From: SIG299 sp045531895
Lineage (GTDB): Bacteria; Bacillota; Clostridia; Lachnospirales; Lachnospiraceae
Assembly (NCBI GenBank): GCA_045531895.1
Contig: JAZSEW010000030.1
Span: 1-51,337 of the forward strand
Length of the DNA: 51,337 bases
Direction: 5' to 3'
The position numbers and the translations under genes are program-made. The notes under the pieces are model-generated. The model saw nothing but the letters and a program-made list of their open reading frames with translations. It had not been told where the DNA came from and ran no database searches. Shown here piece after piece: positions 18,046-27,591 of this stretch. How positions within the stretch are numbered: the first letter of the stretch is position 1; every line of letters begins with the position of its first letter.

Positions 18046-20715
18046 TTATGCCTCCTTAGTCTTCTTTGTAGTTTTTCTTGTCACTTTCTTCTCTGTAACT
18101 TTCTTCTCTGCAGGCTTTTCTGCCTTCTCAGCTTCTGCCTTTTTTGCTACAGACTTTTCTTTTTTCTTCGGTTCAGCCTTTTTTTCGGCAGGCTTTTCTT
18201 CTTTCTTCGGTTCATCCTTCTTTTCGGCAGGCTTTACCTCTTTTTTCGGTTCTGCCTTCTTTTCAGCAGACTTTACCTCTTTTTTCGGCTCAGCCTTCTT
18301 TTCGACAGACTTTTCTTCTTTCTCTACCTCAGTCTTTTTCTCAGCAGGCTTCTTAGCAGCTTTTTTGACTTTTGCTACAGGTTCCGCTTTTCCCTCTGCT
18401 GTTGCTTCTATTACAGACTCTGCCTTCGGTGCCTTTTCTTCCTTCGCCTTTTTCTCAACCTTCGGTGCTTTTTCTTCTTTCACCTTCTTCTCAGGCTTTG
18501 GTTCTTCCTTCTTAATGCGGAATACTGCTGTACCAAGAGGTGCCAGGCTCATCTCAATGGAGTAATCTCTACCATCGCATGGTACTGCCTTTGCTGTAAG
18601 CTGTCTGGAATTTACCATGCCGGTGCCTCCATACTTTTCAGCATCACTGTTGAAGATTTCTTTATACTTACCAGGAACCGGAACTGCCTGTGTAAAGGTT
18701 TCATAAGAAACCGGTGTAAAGTTACAGACAAACAATAACATATCATCGGAGTTCTTAGCACGTCTTACAAAGGAAACAATACTTCTGTCTGCATCCATGC
18801 AGCTCATCCATTCAAAACCTTCCGGTGAGAAATCCTGCTCATATAATGCCGGCTCTGCCTTATAAAAAAGGTTCATATCGCGGGCAAACTCGTGGAAATT
18901 CCGATGCATATCATACTCTTCCGGCAGATTCCAATCCAGTCCCTTTGCTTCGTTCCATTCAGCAAACTGCGCAAATTCCTGTCCCATAAACAGGAACTTC
19001 TTGCCCGGATGACCAAGCATAAACATCAAGGCAGTACGAAGGTTTGCAAACTTCTGCTCGTACTCACCTGGCATCTTATTAATTAAAGATCCCTTACCAT
19101 GCACCACTTCGTCATGAGAAAATACTAACAGGAACTTTTCACTATATGCATACATCATACTGAATGTAATGCAGCCATGACAGCCCTTGCGGAACAACGG
19201 ATCCGTTCTCATATACTGAAGAAAATCGTTCATCCAGCCCATATTCCACTTTAAGTTAAAACCTAAGCCGCCATCTTCCACCGAGCCGGAAACCATTGGC
19301 CAAGCAGTAGATTCTTCTGCCACCATGAGAATATTTTCATTACGCTTATGCATAATGGAATTTAAATGCTTTAACAGCTCAATTGCTTCCAGATTTTCCT
19401 TGCCGCCGTAACGGTTTGCCACCCATTCTCCATCATTCTTACCGTAATCCAGATACAGCATAGAAGCCACCGCATCCATACGGATACCGTCAGCATGATA
19501 CTGTTCTACCCAGTAGAGAGCATTAGCAATCAGGAAATTAGAAACCTGCGGTCTTCCATAATTAAAAATTAAGGTACCCCAGTGCGGATGCTCACCCTGA
19601 CGCTTATCCTTATGCTCATACAGACAAGTACCATCAAAATGAGCCAGACCAAATGCATCCTTCGGGAAATGGGCAGGTACCCAGTCTAAAATAACACCGA
19701 CACCTTTCTGGTGCATATAGTCCATAAAGTACATAAAGTCCTTTGGTGTACCATAACGGGAGGTTGGTGCATAATATCCTGTTACCTGATATCCCCAGGA
19801 ACCATCAAACGGATGCTCCATCACCGGCAGAAGTTCTACGTGAGTATAACCCATTTTTGTTACATACTCTGCCAGTTCCACTGCAAGTTCACGGTAATTA
19901 TAGAAAATTCTGCCTTCCTCTTCTCCCGGCTTCTTCCAGGAACCAAGATGTACCTCGTAAATATTGATTGGACCGTCCAGTGGATTATTCTTCTTTCTGG
20001 CATCCATATATTCCTTATCATTCCACTCATATTCAGAAATATCAGCAACTACAGATGCATTTTCCGGCCGAAGCTGGGAACTTGTACCATATGGGTCTGC
20101 TTTTAAGACATTTGCTCCACCTTTGATACGGATTTCATATTTATAAATATCTCCTTCTTTTACTCCCGGAATAAACAGAGCAAAAATACCGGAATCTTTC
20201 TGCATTTCCATCAAATGACGTCTGCCGTCCCACAGGTTAAAATCACCTACGACACTAACCTTCTGTGCATTTGGCGCCCATACAGCAAATTCCACACCGT
20301 CTACACCGTCAATTGTTTTCCTGTGGGCACCTAACATATTATAAACCTCATAGTGAATGCCCTGCGCAAATAATTCTAACTCTTCCTCCGGAAGAATCGG
20401 AAGATATGCATATGCATCGTCCTGCTCCCATACGGTATCATCTTCATTTGTAATTACATACGTATACTTAAAAATCTTTTTCTTATTCACAAGTACACCA
20501 AAGAAACCTGCTTCATCCAGACATTCCATTTCATAAACCTCTTTGGAACGCTTCACCTTAACGGAAACACTCTTTGCCCCCGGATAGAAGCAGCAAATCT
20601 GTACACCGTTTTCTGTCATGCGTGGTCCAAGAATCTGGAACGGATATTTGGTATCTGCATAGACTACTGCTTCTACCTTTTCCCAGTCCATCTGACGATT
20701 TAATAAATTTTCCAT
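18046..20715 (-). CDS. glgB: 1,4-alpha-glucan branching enzyme with a long Lys/Glu-rich C-terminal tail
   Basis: Makes alpha-1,6 branches in glycogen. About 889 residues from the ATG at 20715, which follows GAGGAGG; the longer reading from 20757 lacks one. N-terminal modules and CBM48 (about 20-215), then GH13 with DWVPAHF (344-350), nucleophile Asp414 (GIRMDAV), acid Glu467 (VAEEST) and Asp535 (SHDEVVHG), so the catalytic set is complete. Residues 736-889 form a tail of about 154 residues made of AEKKAEPKKE-like repeats with almost only Lys, Glu, Ala, Pro and Val. Usual bacterial GlgB ends near residue 730, so the tail is an addition. It starts 26 bases after the DUF624 gene ends. Confidence 0.96.
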   Translation of the reverse strand: MENLLNRQMDWEKVEAVVYADTKYPFQILGPRMTENGVQICCFYPGAKSVSVKVKRSKEVYEMECLDEAGFFGVLVNKKKIFKYTYVITNEDDTVWEQDDAYAYLPILPEEELELFAQGIHYEVYNMLGAHRKTIDGVDGVEFAVWAPNAQKVSVVGDFNLWDGRRHLMEMQKDSGIFALFIPGVKEGDIYKYEIRIKGGANVLKADPYGTSSQLRPENASVVADISEYEWNDKEYMDARKKNNPLDGPINIYEVHLGSWKKPGEEEGRIFYNYRELAVELAEYVTKMGYTHVELLPVMEHPFDGSWGYQVTGYYAPTSRYGTPKDFMYFMDYMHQKGVGVILDWVPAHFPKDAFGLAHFDGTCLYEHKDKRQGEHPHWGTLIFNYGRPQVSNFLIANALYWVEQYHADGIRMDAVASMLYLDYGKNDGEWVANRYGGKENLEAIELLKHLNSIMHKRNENILMVAEESTAWPMVSGSVEDGGLGFNLKWNMGWMNDFLQYMRTDPLFRKGCHGCITFSMMYAYSEKFLLVFSHDEVVHGKGSLINKMPGEYEQKFANLRTALMFMLGHPGKKFLFMGQEFAQFAEWNEAKGLDWNLPEEYDMHRNFHEFARDMNLFYKAEPALYEQDFSPEGFEWMSCMDADRSIVSFVRRAKNSDDMLLFVCNFTPVSYETFTQAVPVPGKYKEIFNSDAEKYGGTGMVNSRQLTAKAVPCDGRDYSIEMSLAPLGTAVFRIKKEEPKPEKKVKEEKAPKVEKKAKEEKAPKAESVIEATAEGKAEPVAKVKKAAKKPAEKKTEVEKEEKSVEKKAEPKKEVKSAEKKAEPKKEVKPAEKKDEPKKEEKPAEKKAEPKKKEKSVAKKAEAEKAEKPAEKKVTEKKVTRKTTKKTKEA

Positions 20716-20741
20716 AGATATTTCCTCCTCTTTTGGATGAT

Positions 20742-21494
20742 TTATTCTAAATACCATTCATCTTTTTCCTGTCCAATTTCCTCTCCATCCGGTCCAAGCA
20801 CCGGCTCTTCTTTGGCAGGCATATATTTCTTAAATACCCTCTCAATCAGAAAGGAGGCAAGTAATGTTGCCACCGCCGGCAGAAAGAAAATTCCCGGCAA
20901 TAAAATGTAACACCCAAGCAACACTCCGGCAATCAGCACAAGAAGCACCAGCGTTGTCAGCAAATGTCTTGTTGCCATAACAAAAGATGTTTTTAATAAT
21001 CCGCTGATTTTCATTTCAAATCTGGAAAGCACCGGACAAATATAAGCAAACATAGCACTAAATAAAAGTCCGATTACAATAAAAACACCAAAGTAAGTAC
21101 TGCCGGAGGAATTACCGATATTCATCAGTTCTCTGGCATAGCGAAAATCAATATATAATACAAAAACCAAAACCATTGCAATCAGAGAAAACACACATCC
21201 CTGCTTAAAATTCCGTTTAAAGGAACGAAAATATTCTTTAATGGCATAGCTTCTTTCTCTTCGGACAGATTTAACAATAGCATAATACAATGCTGTTGTC
21301 GCCGGCACAATAGGAAGTATTGTTAAAACTGTCAAAATCAGGAGTACTAAAATGCCGGATTGCATCGCCCATACTACAGTAAGCATCGGTAACGGCAGAC
21401 AAAGCAGCAACCAGATTGTATTAAGTACTACTACATCAAATGCCTTTCCCATAAAGGTAAAAAATTTATTATCAGGATTTAACCAGTTACTCAT
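20742..21494 (-). CDS. YesL-like DUF624 membrane protein
   Basis: 250-residue membrane protein with about five or six hydrophobic segments. The start (FFTFMGKAFDVVVLNTIWLLLCLPL) and the VPATTALYYAIVK segment match DUF624/YesL proteins, often found near carbohydrate-use genes in Firmicutes; function unknown. The C terminus is a charged tail. It lies between mannose-6-phosphate isomerase (four bases upstream) and glgB, so it probably belongs to a sugar-related transcript. Confidence 0.82.
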   Translation of the reverse strand: MSNWLNPDNKFFTFMGKAFDVVVLNTIWLLLCLPLPMLTVVWAMQSGILVLLILTVLTILPIVPATTALYYAIVKSVRRERSYAIKEYFRSFKRNFKQGCVFSLIAMVLVFVLYIDFRYARELMNIGNSSGSTYFGVFIVIGLLFSAMFAYICPVLSRFEMKISGLLKTSFVMATRHLLTTLVLLVLIAGVLLGCYILLPGIFFLPAVATLLASFLIERVFKKYMPAKEEPVLGPDGEEIGQEKDEWYLE

Positions 21495-21498
21495 GCTG

Positions 21499-22443
21499 CT
21501 ATTTGTCTCCTCTCGTGTAAGATGTCATAAGCTCCATCTCTCCCGAAAGCTTATAAGAACCATAACCGGTCGGCAGAATAAAGTGATCACCCTTCTTTAC
21601 CGGTGTACCATCTACACTGCCATTTCCCTCAATTACACTGAATAACTGATAGTCACCATCCATGGAAATTAAAGCATTTCCCTTTAAGCAGATTTTCTTT
21701 ACGATATAAAACGGACAGGAAACCATAGTCTGCACCTGCGCATCCTGTACCTGCACAAATGTATTTTCTGCGGTTCTGTCCTGATGCGGACATTCGATGA
21801 CATCAATACTCTTTTCGATATGTAATTCTCTTGGTTTTCCATTCTGCAATCTTCCGTAGTCATACAGACGATATGTAATATCACTGCTCTGCTGGGTTTC
21901 CAGAATCAATGTACCTGCCTTGATAGCGTGTACGGTACCCGGTTCAATCTGAAAGAAATCACCTTTTTTGATTGAGCGGACAGAAATTAACTCTTCCCAA
22001 CGGTTTTCTTCAATCATCCGGCGAAGTTCTGTCTTATTTTTTGCGTTGTGTCCAATAACAATCGTTGCATCCTCATCACAGTCTAAAATATACCAGCATT
22101 CCGTTTTTCCGAGAGAACCATTTTCATTTACATTTGCATAGGCATCATCCGGATGTACCTGAATCGATAAATCTGCCTTTGCATCAATAATCTTGATTAA
22201 CAAAGGAAAAACATCTTCCTTGCTGTTACCAAATAATTCTCTGTGCTCTTTATATAATGTACTTAAAGAAACTCCGTCATAAGTTCCGCCGGCAATAGTG
22301 CCGTCTCCATTTGCATGAGCACTGATTGCCCAGCATTCTCCTGTATTTTCACCCGGAATATCATAACCATACTCTGTTGCCATCCGATTACCGCCCCAAA
22401 TCATCTGTTTGAAAACGGGCTTTAAAAATAAAATTTCTCTCAA
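21499..22443 (-). CDS. manA: Mannose-6-phosphate isomerase, class I
   Basis: Interconverts mannose-6-P and fructose-6-P; cupin fold with Zn. 314 residues, the short Firmicute form. Seen: WGGNRM near the N terminus, ECWAISAHANGDG (36-48), metal-binding QVHPDDAYAN, KTECWYIL, and PGTVHAI. Start appears to be TTG at 22443 with GGGGA upstream; the next in-frame Met would cut into the conserved N terminus. A promoter overlapping the end of the upstream ABC gene serves it. Confidence 0.93.
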   Translation of the reverse strand: MREILFLKPVFKQMIWGGNRMATEYGYDIPGENTGECWAISAHANGDGTIAGGTYDGVSLSTLYKEHRELFGNSKEDVFPLLIKIIDAKADLSIQVHPDDAYANVNENGSLGKTECWYILDCDEDATIVIGHNAKNKTELRRMIEENRWEELISVRSIKKGDFFQIEPGTVHAIKAGTLILETQQSSDITYRLYDYGRLQNGKPRELHIEKSIDVIECPHQDRTAENTFVQVQDAQVQTMVSCPFYIVKKICLKGNALISMDGDYQLFSVIEGNGSVDGTPVKKGDHFILPTGYGSYKLSGEMELMTSYTRGDK

Positions 22444-22484
22444 TGTAATTTCCCCAGCCTTTCTACAAATAGTAATTAAACTGT

Positions 22485-22513
22485 ATTATACCACACTTTA
22501 TTCAAACTGTGAA
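22485..22513 (-). promoter_or_regulatory. Extended -10 promoter for the manA-DUF624-glgB-mscS genes
   Basis: On the minus strand TTCACA (22513-22508), 17 bp, TATAAT (22490-22485) preceded by TGG as an extended -10. The -35 lies within the last codons of the ABC exporter gene. Confidence 0.65.
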
Positions 22514-24282
22514 GTATAGAGCTTATAATAAAACCCCTTTTTCTGAATCAGCTCTGCATGACTGCCTCTCTCCGCAATCTGACCATTATTTACCACCAAA
22601 ATCAGATCTGCATGCTGAATGGTAGACAACCGATGAGCTATAATAAAGCATGTCTTACCCTCCATCAGCTTTTCCATCGCTTTCTGAATGCGGATTTCCG
22701 TACGGGTATCTACATTCGAGGTCGCCTCATCCAGAATCAGCATTTTAGAATCTAAAAGCATTGCTCTTGCAATAGTAAGAAGCTGCTTCTGACCTTTGGA
22801 AATATTAACCCCGTCCTCGGTCAGAATAGTATTATAGCCATCCGGCAAACGTTTGATGTAGGAGTGAATATGAGCTGCCTTTGCCGCCTCCACCACTTCC
22901 TCCATAGTAGCATTTTCCCTACCATACGCGATATTGTCAAAAATAGTTCCTCCAAACACCCAGGTATCCTGTAATACCATGGCATACGCCCGGCGCAACG
23001 AATCTCTCTTAATTTCTCTGTGTTCTCTTCCATCAATGCGTATTTCTCCCTTCTGCGGATCATAAAAGCGCATCAAAAGATTGATAAGGGTAGTTTTTCC
23101 TGCACCGGTTGGACCAACAATCGCAATCAGTCTGCCCGGTTCCACATTTAAGGAAAAGTCTTTTAAAATCGGTGTTTCTTCACTATAGCCAAAAGTGATG
23201 TTCTGAATCTCTACTCTGCCTCGCACCACATCAAGTTCTACCGCACCATACACATCTGACACTTCCTCTTCTTCGTTCAGCACACGAAAAACACGTTCTG
23301 CTGCTGCTAACGCGGACTGAATTTCTCCGGCAATGTTTGCCACTTCGTTAATTGGTCCGGAAAACTTTCTGGAGTACTGCACAAAGGAAGAAATATTTCC
23401 AATGGACAAGGTACCTTTTAAGTAAAGCAGTGCACCAAACACCGTAACCAGTGTCAGGGACAAATTGTTGATAAAATTTACCGTCGGACCCATGGTTGCA
23501 TTGCAATAATCTGCATCATAATAAGCATCCATAGCTGCTTTATTTACATCGTAAAAACGCTTCTGCATGACTTCTTCCCTAGCATATGCCTGAATTACTT
23601 TTTGTCCGGTAATCATTTCCTCCACAAAACCATTCATTTCACCAAGTTTTGCAGAACGTCTGGCATAACGGGGTCTTGTTTTCTTCGCCATATGCCTGGT
23701 GTACAAAATAGACATTGGAATCGTAATAAGCATTACAACCACCAGAGACGGGGCAATCAGTACCATCATAATAAAAGAACCTGTAACTGTTACCACGCTG
23801 GCACAAATCTGCACCACATCGTTGGAGAGCGATGTATTAATCACATCGATATCATAGGAAATACGGCTGATAATATCACCGGACAAATGAGTATCAAAAT
23901 AACCTACCGGCAGTTCCATCAGCTTATTAAATACATCCTGACGCATTTTCCGCACCGTTTTCTGCGTAATTGTCCGCATAAGTAACGCCAACCCATAGGA
24001 TAATGCAGCAGAAGCAGCATAAAAAAGTACCATCCATCCTGCATAATAAAATACCGTGTCAAAATCCACCTTGCCGATACCCATAATGGCATCTATTGCC
24101 TTACCGGACAGCATTGGTCCCACTAAGGCCAGACCATTACCGGCAAAGGTAAGAAGCACTGCCGCTATCAGCATCCATTTATATAATTTTAAATAACTCC
24201 ACAATCCACGAAGCGCCTTTTTGGGGTCTCTGGCCCGTTCGTACTTCTTGGATGCAGGAGTTTTCGGTCCCGGTGCCGCCAT
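22498..24282 (-). CDS. ABC exporter half-transporter, catalytically consensus subunit
   Basis: 594 residues: six-helix exporter membrane domain (about 40-345) then one NBD. Walker A GPTGAGKTT, signature ISKGQKQ (a variant), Walker B MLILDEATSNVD with the catalytic Glu, and H-loop IAHRLSTI are all present. It pairs with the gene upstream (44-base gap), whose own Walker B and H-loop are degenerate; together they look like a TM287/288-, LmrCD- or BmrCD-type heterodimer. Such pairs export drugs, lipids or peptides. ATG follows GGAGGTAATG. Substrate unknown. Confidence 0.92.
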   Translation of the reverse strand: MAAPGPKTPASKKYERARDPKKALRGLWSYLKLYKWMLIAAVLLTFAGNGLALVGPMLSGKAIDAIMGIGKVDFDTVFYYAGWMVLFYAASAALSYGLALLMRTITQKTVRKMRQDVFNKLMELPVGYFDTHLSGDIISRISYDIDVINTSLSNDVVQICASVVTVTGSFIMMVLIAPSLVVVMLITIPMSILYTRHMAKKTRPRYARRSAKLGEMNGFVEEMITGQKVIQAYAREEVMQKRFYDVNKAAMDAYYDADYCNATMGPTVNFINNLSLTLVTVFGALLYLKGTLSIGNISSFVQYSRKFSGPINEVANIAGEIQSALAAAERVFRVLNEEEEVSDVYGAVELDVVRGRVEIQNITFGYSEETPILKDFSLNVEPGRLIAIVGPTGAGKTTLINLLMRFYDPQKGEIRIDGREHREIKRDSLRRAYAMVLQDTWVFGGTIFDNIAYGRENATMEEVVEAAKAAHIHSYIKRLPDGYNTILTEDGVNISKGQKQLLTIARAMLLDSKMLILDEATSNVDTRTEIRIQKAMEKLMEGKTCFIIAHRLSTIQHADLILVVNNGQIAERGSHAELIQKKGFYYKLYTSQFE

Positions 24283-24326
24283 TAGTCATTACCTCCATTT
24301 TATCAAACATTCTGTCTGCCCGCTTT

Positions 24327-26060
24327 TTATTCAGAAAAATCCATCCCCATTTGGGATTTATAGATTTCCCGATATGTTTCACAGCTTTTCATTAATTCTG
24401 TATGAGTGCCCTGTCCTATTACCTTTCCATCCTCTAAAACAAGAATTAAATCCGACTGCATTACAGAGCTGATTCGCTGTGCAACCGTTACTGTCGTAAT
24501 GCCCTGCTTCCACTCACGGATCTGTTTTCTTATGTAAGCATCGGTTTTGTAATCCAATGCAGAAGACGCATCATCTAACAGCAAAAAATCATTATCTCCT
24601 GCCAAAGCTCTTGCCACCAGCATACGCTGCTTTTGACCGCCGGAAAAATCTGCCCCTTTAATTGCTGCCACATGATCAAGACCGCCCTCTTTGTCCATAA
24701 TAAATTCATATGCATTTGCCTGTTTTGCCGCCTCTATTATTTTCTCATCGCTCATGTCACGACCAAAACTGATATTTTCCCGTACCGTATCATGAAACAC
24801 CACATCATTTTGGAATGCCACGCCAAACTTATTCCGCAGTTCCTGCAACGGATATGACTTAATATTTTTACCATCGATAAAAATATCGCCTTCCGTCACA
24901 TCATAAAATCGCATCAGAAGATTTAAAAGAGTAGTTTTACCGGAGCCGGTGGCACCAATAATACCCAAGTTTTCTCCCTTCTTCAAGGTGAAATTTATGT
25001 TTTCCAGACATAGTTTTTCCATATCATCCTGATAGCTGAAAGAAACATTACGAAACTCCAGACGATTACCGTTTGCAAAGCCAAGTTGTTGTTCCAGCTT
25101 TAGATTGTCCTCTGCCTCCAGTACCTGTTCCACTCTTTCCGAAGAAGCCAAAGCTTTGGAAAACATTACAAAAATACGGTTAATGGCAATAACAGCATTG
25201 GAAATCATGGTAAAATACGTTAAAAAAGCCACAATCTTTCCTGCCTGGGTAAGACCTGCATTCACACGGTATGCACCCACAATCACTACCAGAGTAAGCC
25301 CCATGTTAAGAAAAAAATTAATCAGCGGGCTGGAGGCAGCCATCACGCCGGAAGCAAGCAGTTCTTTGTCGGAAACCTCCGTATTTGCCTTTTCAAAACG
25401 TCGTTTCTCATATTCTTTCTTAGACAATGCCTTAATGACACGAATACCTGCCACATCCTCACGCAAAGTACGCACCATCACATCAATAGACTGCTGTACC
25501 TTGCCGTACAACGGAATTCCTTTCTTGGAAACAATCACAATTACTGCCACGATAAATGGCATGGTTCCTGCAAGGACCAGTGTTAATACCGGATCCAGTG
25601 TTGCCGTAATTACCAGACCGCCCAAAATAATCATAGGCGCACGGACACCCATACGCTGCATCATATTGATTGCATGATGAATATTATAAGTATCCGTGGT
25701 CATTCTTGAAATCAGAGAAGGAATGCCGACCTTGTCCGTCTGTTTTCCCGATAAATGAAGAATTTTTTGAAACAAATCATTCCGAAGAACAAAAATCGTG
25801 TTTTTTGAAACTTCTGCCGCCTTACGATTGGCAAATACATTGAAATTCCGTGCTAAAATCGCCATAAGAAGCATCATAAAGCTCCAAAAAATCATACTGT
25901 TCATATTACCAGACTGCTTCGTTTCCGGAATGACATTGTCCAAAATATGAGCAAGAATCCATGGCATAAACAGTTCTGCCACAGTACCGCCGATTTTAAC
26001 CAATAACCCAAACAACATCCGGCCATAATACGGTTTTAAGTATTTCATAATTAGCTTCAT
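24327..26060 (-). CDS. ABC exporter half-transporter, degenerate-site subunit
   Basis: 577 residues, exporter membrane domain (about 15-300) plus NBD. Walker A GATGSGKTT and signature FSGGQKQRM are intact, but Walker B reads LLLDDASSALD (Asp where catalytic Glu is expected) and the H-loop reads VAQRISS (Gln for His). This is the known pattern of the non-catalytic half of heterodimeric exporters, so its partner is the downstream gene. First gene of the pair, with a TTGCAA-18-TATACT promoter at about 26107-26136. ATG follows AGGAG. Confidence 0.92.
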   Translation of the reverse strand: MKLIMKYLKPYYGRMLFGLLVKIGGTVAELFMPWILAHILDNVIPETKQSGNMNSMIFWSFMMLLMAILARNFNVFANRKAAEVSKNTIFVLRNDLFQKILHLSGKQTDKVGIPSLISRMTTDTYNIHHAINMMQRMGVRAPMIILGGLVITATLDPVLTLVLAGTMPFIVAVIVIVSKKGIPLYGKVQQSIDVMVRTLREDVAGIRVIKALSKKEYEKRRFEKANTEVSDKELLASGVMAASSPLINFFLNMGLTLVVIVGAYRVNAGLTQAGKIVAFLTYFTMISNAVIAINRIFVMFSKALASSERVEQVLEAEDNLKLEQQLGFANGNRLEFRNVSFSYQDDMEKLCLENINFTLKKGENLGIIGATGSGKTTLLNLLMRFYDVTEGDIFIDGKNIKSYPLQELRNKFGVAFQNDVVFHDTVRENISFGRDMSDEKIIEAAKQANAYEFIMDKEGGLDHVAAIKGADFSGGQKQRMLVARALAGDNDFLLLDDASSALDYKTDAYIRKQIREWKQGITTVTVAQRISSVMQSDLILVLEDGKVIGQGTHTELMKSCETYREIYKSQMGMDFSE

Positions 26061-26146
26061 AACACTCTATACTCCTATACAAATTCCGTTTTCATTCATT
26101 TCAGTATAGCATACCATTTCCATCAATTGCAAGTGTTCATAAAGCA

Positions 26147-26176
26147 AAAATCCGGACATTCACCTGTCCGGATTTT
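26147..26176 (-). terminator. Intrinsic terminator after ecsC
   Basis: Perfect 12-bp stem (26147-26158 with 26165-26176), loop of six, T-run at the distal side on the minus strand (ATTTTTGC). It is three bases after the EcsC stop and separates that cluster from the ABC exporter pair. Confidence 0.88.
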
Positions 26177-26178
26177 AA

Positions 26179-26976
26179 TTATTTCATACCATTGCGTTTC
26201 TGTCGCAGGTAGAATCTTCTGCGGTATTTTAACTCTGCATATTCCATGACCTGTTTCATGTAAACTGCATCATAAATACCACCTACGGCGCCTACCACCG
26301 GAATCCCCTGTAAAAATTTCATATAAAGCAATTCTTTTGATAAACAGCCTGCCGCAGCGCTAATAGCAGCTTCTGTGGTTCTTCCCTTGGCATAAGCACC
26401 ATAATCCATATAAAAATTCAGTTCTTCATTAATGCTTTGAAGTTCCTTACCATAACTTAACGCACCACGAATCAGGAGCAGAATAAATTTTTTCTCCTCC
26501 TCATCCTCATAATCAAAGCCATAATTTAAAGCTATTTCATACACACCTTTTAACATGAGCCCGGTAAATAATGCAATATCCGGCAAACCAATACCAAGTA
26601 CCCCAAGACCGACTCCTGCCGCTCCGGACATTAAAAGATTTCCCGCTCCTGCACCGGTTGCTTTTCTGGAAAACACAGTCAAAGCTTTTTTATTTCCATA
26701 AACCTTTGCTGCATACTCATTAATCTGATACGCCTTTTTCATTTCCTCCTTGCGATATGTTTTTTCTATTACACCGGTTCCCTTTTCAAATACCAGACGA
26801 AAGGCTTTCCCAAAAGCCCCATCTAATGTATTCTGTAAATTCGCAGGAATTTTTTTCTCCAGGAGCTGATTTAATCGTGAGTCTGTTTTTTCTGCCCGTT
26901 TCTGCAAAAAAGCCAATTCCTGATTCACTACCTTGCTCCATTCCTTTTCCATTGGCGTAATAATTGCTTTCTTCAA
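26179..26976 (-). CDS. EcsC family protein
   Basis: 265 residues. Family marks: a Gly/Ala-rich hydrophobic segment GAAGVGLGVLGIGLPDIALFTGLMLKGVYEIALNYGFDYE-like (about 120-155) and IPVVGAVGGIYDAVYMKQV (about 225-243). EcsC is a peripheral or membrane-associated protein linked in Bacillus to an ABC system, mechanism unclear. Start is TTG at 26976 after GAGGTG, two bases beyond the upstream gene's stop; an ATG at 26952 is a weaker choice. No ecsAB neighbours. Confidence 0.85.
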   Translation of the reverse strand: MKKAIITPMEKEWSKVVNQELAFLQKRAEKTDSRLNQLLEKKIPANLQNTLDGAFGKAFRLVFEKGTGVIEKTYRKEEMKKAYQINEYAAKVYGNKKALTVFSRKATGAGAGNLLMSGAAGVGLGVLGIGLPDIALFTGLMLKGVYEIALNYGFDYEDEEEKKFILLLIRGALSYGKELQSINEELNFYMDYGAYAKGRTTEAAISAAAGCLSKELLYMKFLQGIPVVGAVGGIYDAVYMKQVMEYAELKYRRRFYLRQKRNGMK

Positions 26977-26977
26977 A

Positions 26978-27562
26978 TTAACTCACCTCAATTTCTTTCC
27001 ACTCTCCCGGTTTTAATGCCGGGTCCAACACAATATCTCCCATAGAGATTCTCTTCAAATAGATTACCAGACACCCTACTGTCTTCATCATACGCCGAAT
27101 CTGCCGTTTCCTTCCCTCTGTAATCGTGATTTTTCCCTTTGTTACCGAATGAAACGGACGATTATGCACATATTTTTCCTGCAGCAGCTGTGGAAGCTCC
27201 GGTAATACTTTACTCAGCTCCGTGAATTCTGTCAGCTCCAGTTTTGCCGGTGCCGTCTGTTTATCAGAGCCTATAACTGTCACACCCTGTTCTAATGTAT
27301 ACTTCTTTTCTTCGGTGAGTTCCCCTAATACAAAGAATTCATAGCACTTTTCTTTCTTATTCTCCGGTCTTGTCATCAACTGATTCCAGACTCCATCGTC
27401 CGTAATAATCAATAACCCTTCTGTTTCCAGATCAAGTCTGCCCACCGGAGAAAGTTTCTCATTATGTAATTCTTTGAAGTAATCCATTACCGTTGGATAT
27501 CGATCATCGGTTCTGGCAGTGACACATCCCACCGGCTTGTTAAACATATAGTAATGGTACAT
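26978..27562 (-). CDS. Pseudouridine synthase, RsuA/RluB/E/F family, no S4 domain
   Basis: 194 residues. Isomerises a specific uridine in rRNA. Catalytic motif GRLDLETEGLLI with Asp44; MFNKPVGCVTA at the N terminus and EGRKRQIRRMMKTVGC at the C-terminal third are family-defining. It starts directly with the catalytic domain, so the S4 RNA-binding domain usual in RsuA and RluB is missing, as in RluE-like members. Target position cannot be assigned. Followed two bases later by ecsC. Confidence 0.9.
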   Translation of the reverse strand: MYHYYMFNKPVGCVTARTDDRYPTVMDYFKELHNEKLSPVGRLDLETEGLLIITDDGVWNQLMTRPENKKEKCYEFFVLGELTEEKKYTLEQGVTVIGSDKQTAPAKLELTEFTELSKVLPELPQLLQEKYVHNRPFHSVTKGKITITEGRKRQIRRMMKTVGCLVIYLKRISMGDIVLDPALKPGEWKEIEVS

Positions 27563-27591
27563 TATACTGCCTCCCTGTGATTTTTGTTCTT

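Noticed and set aside
18022..18738. 238-codon plus-strand ORF, Leu/Phe/Cys/Arg-rich
   Set aside because: Mirror of the GlgB Lys/Glu repeat tail; its composition is the antisense of AAG/GAA-rich codons and no ribosome site precedes it.
25105..25677. 190-codon plus-strand ORF
   Set aside because: Antisense to the exporter membrane domain, no ribosome site, no family resemblance.
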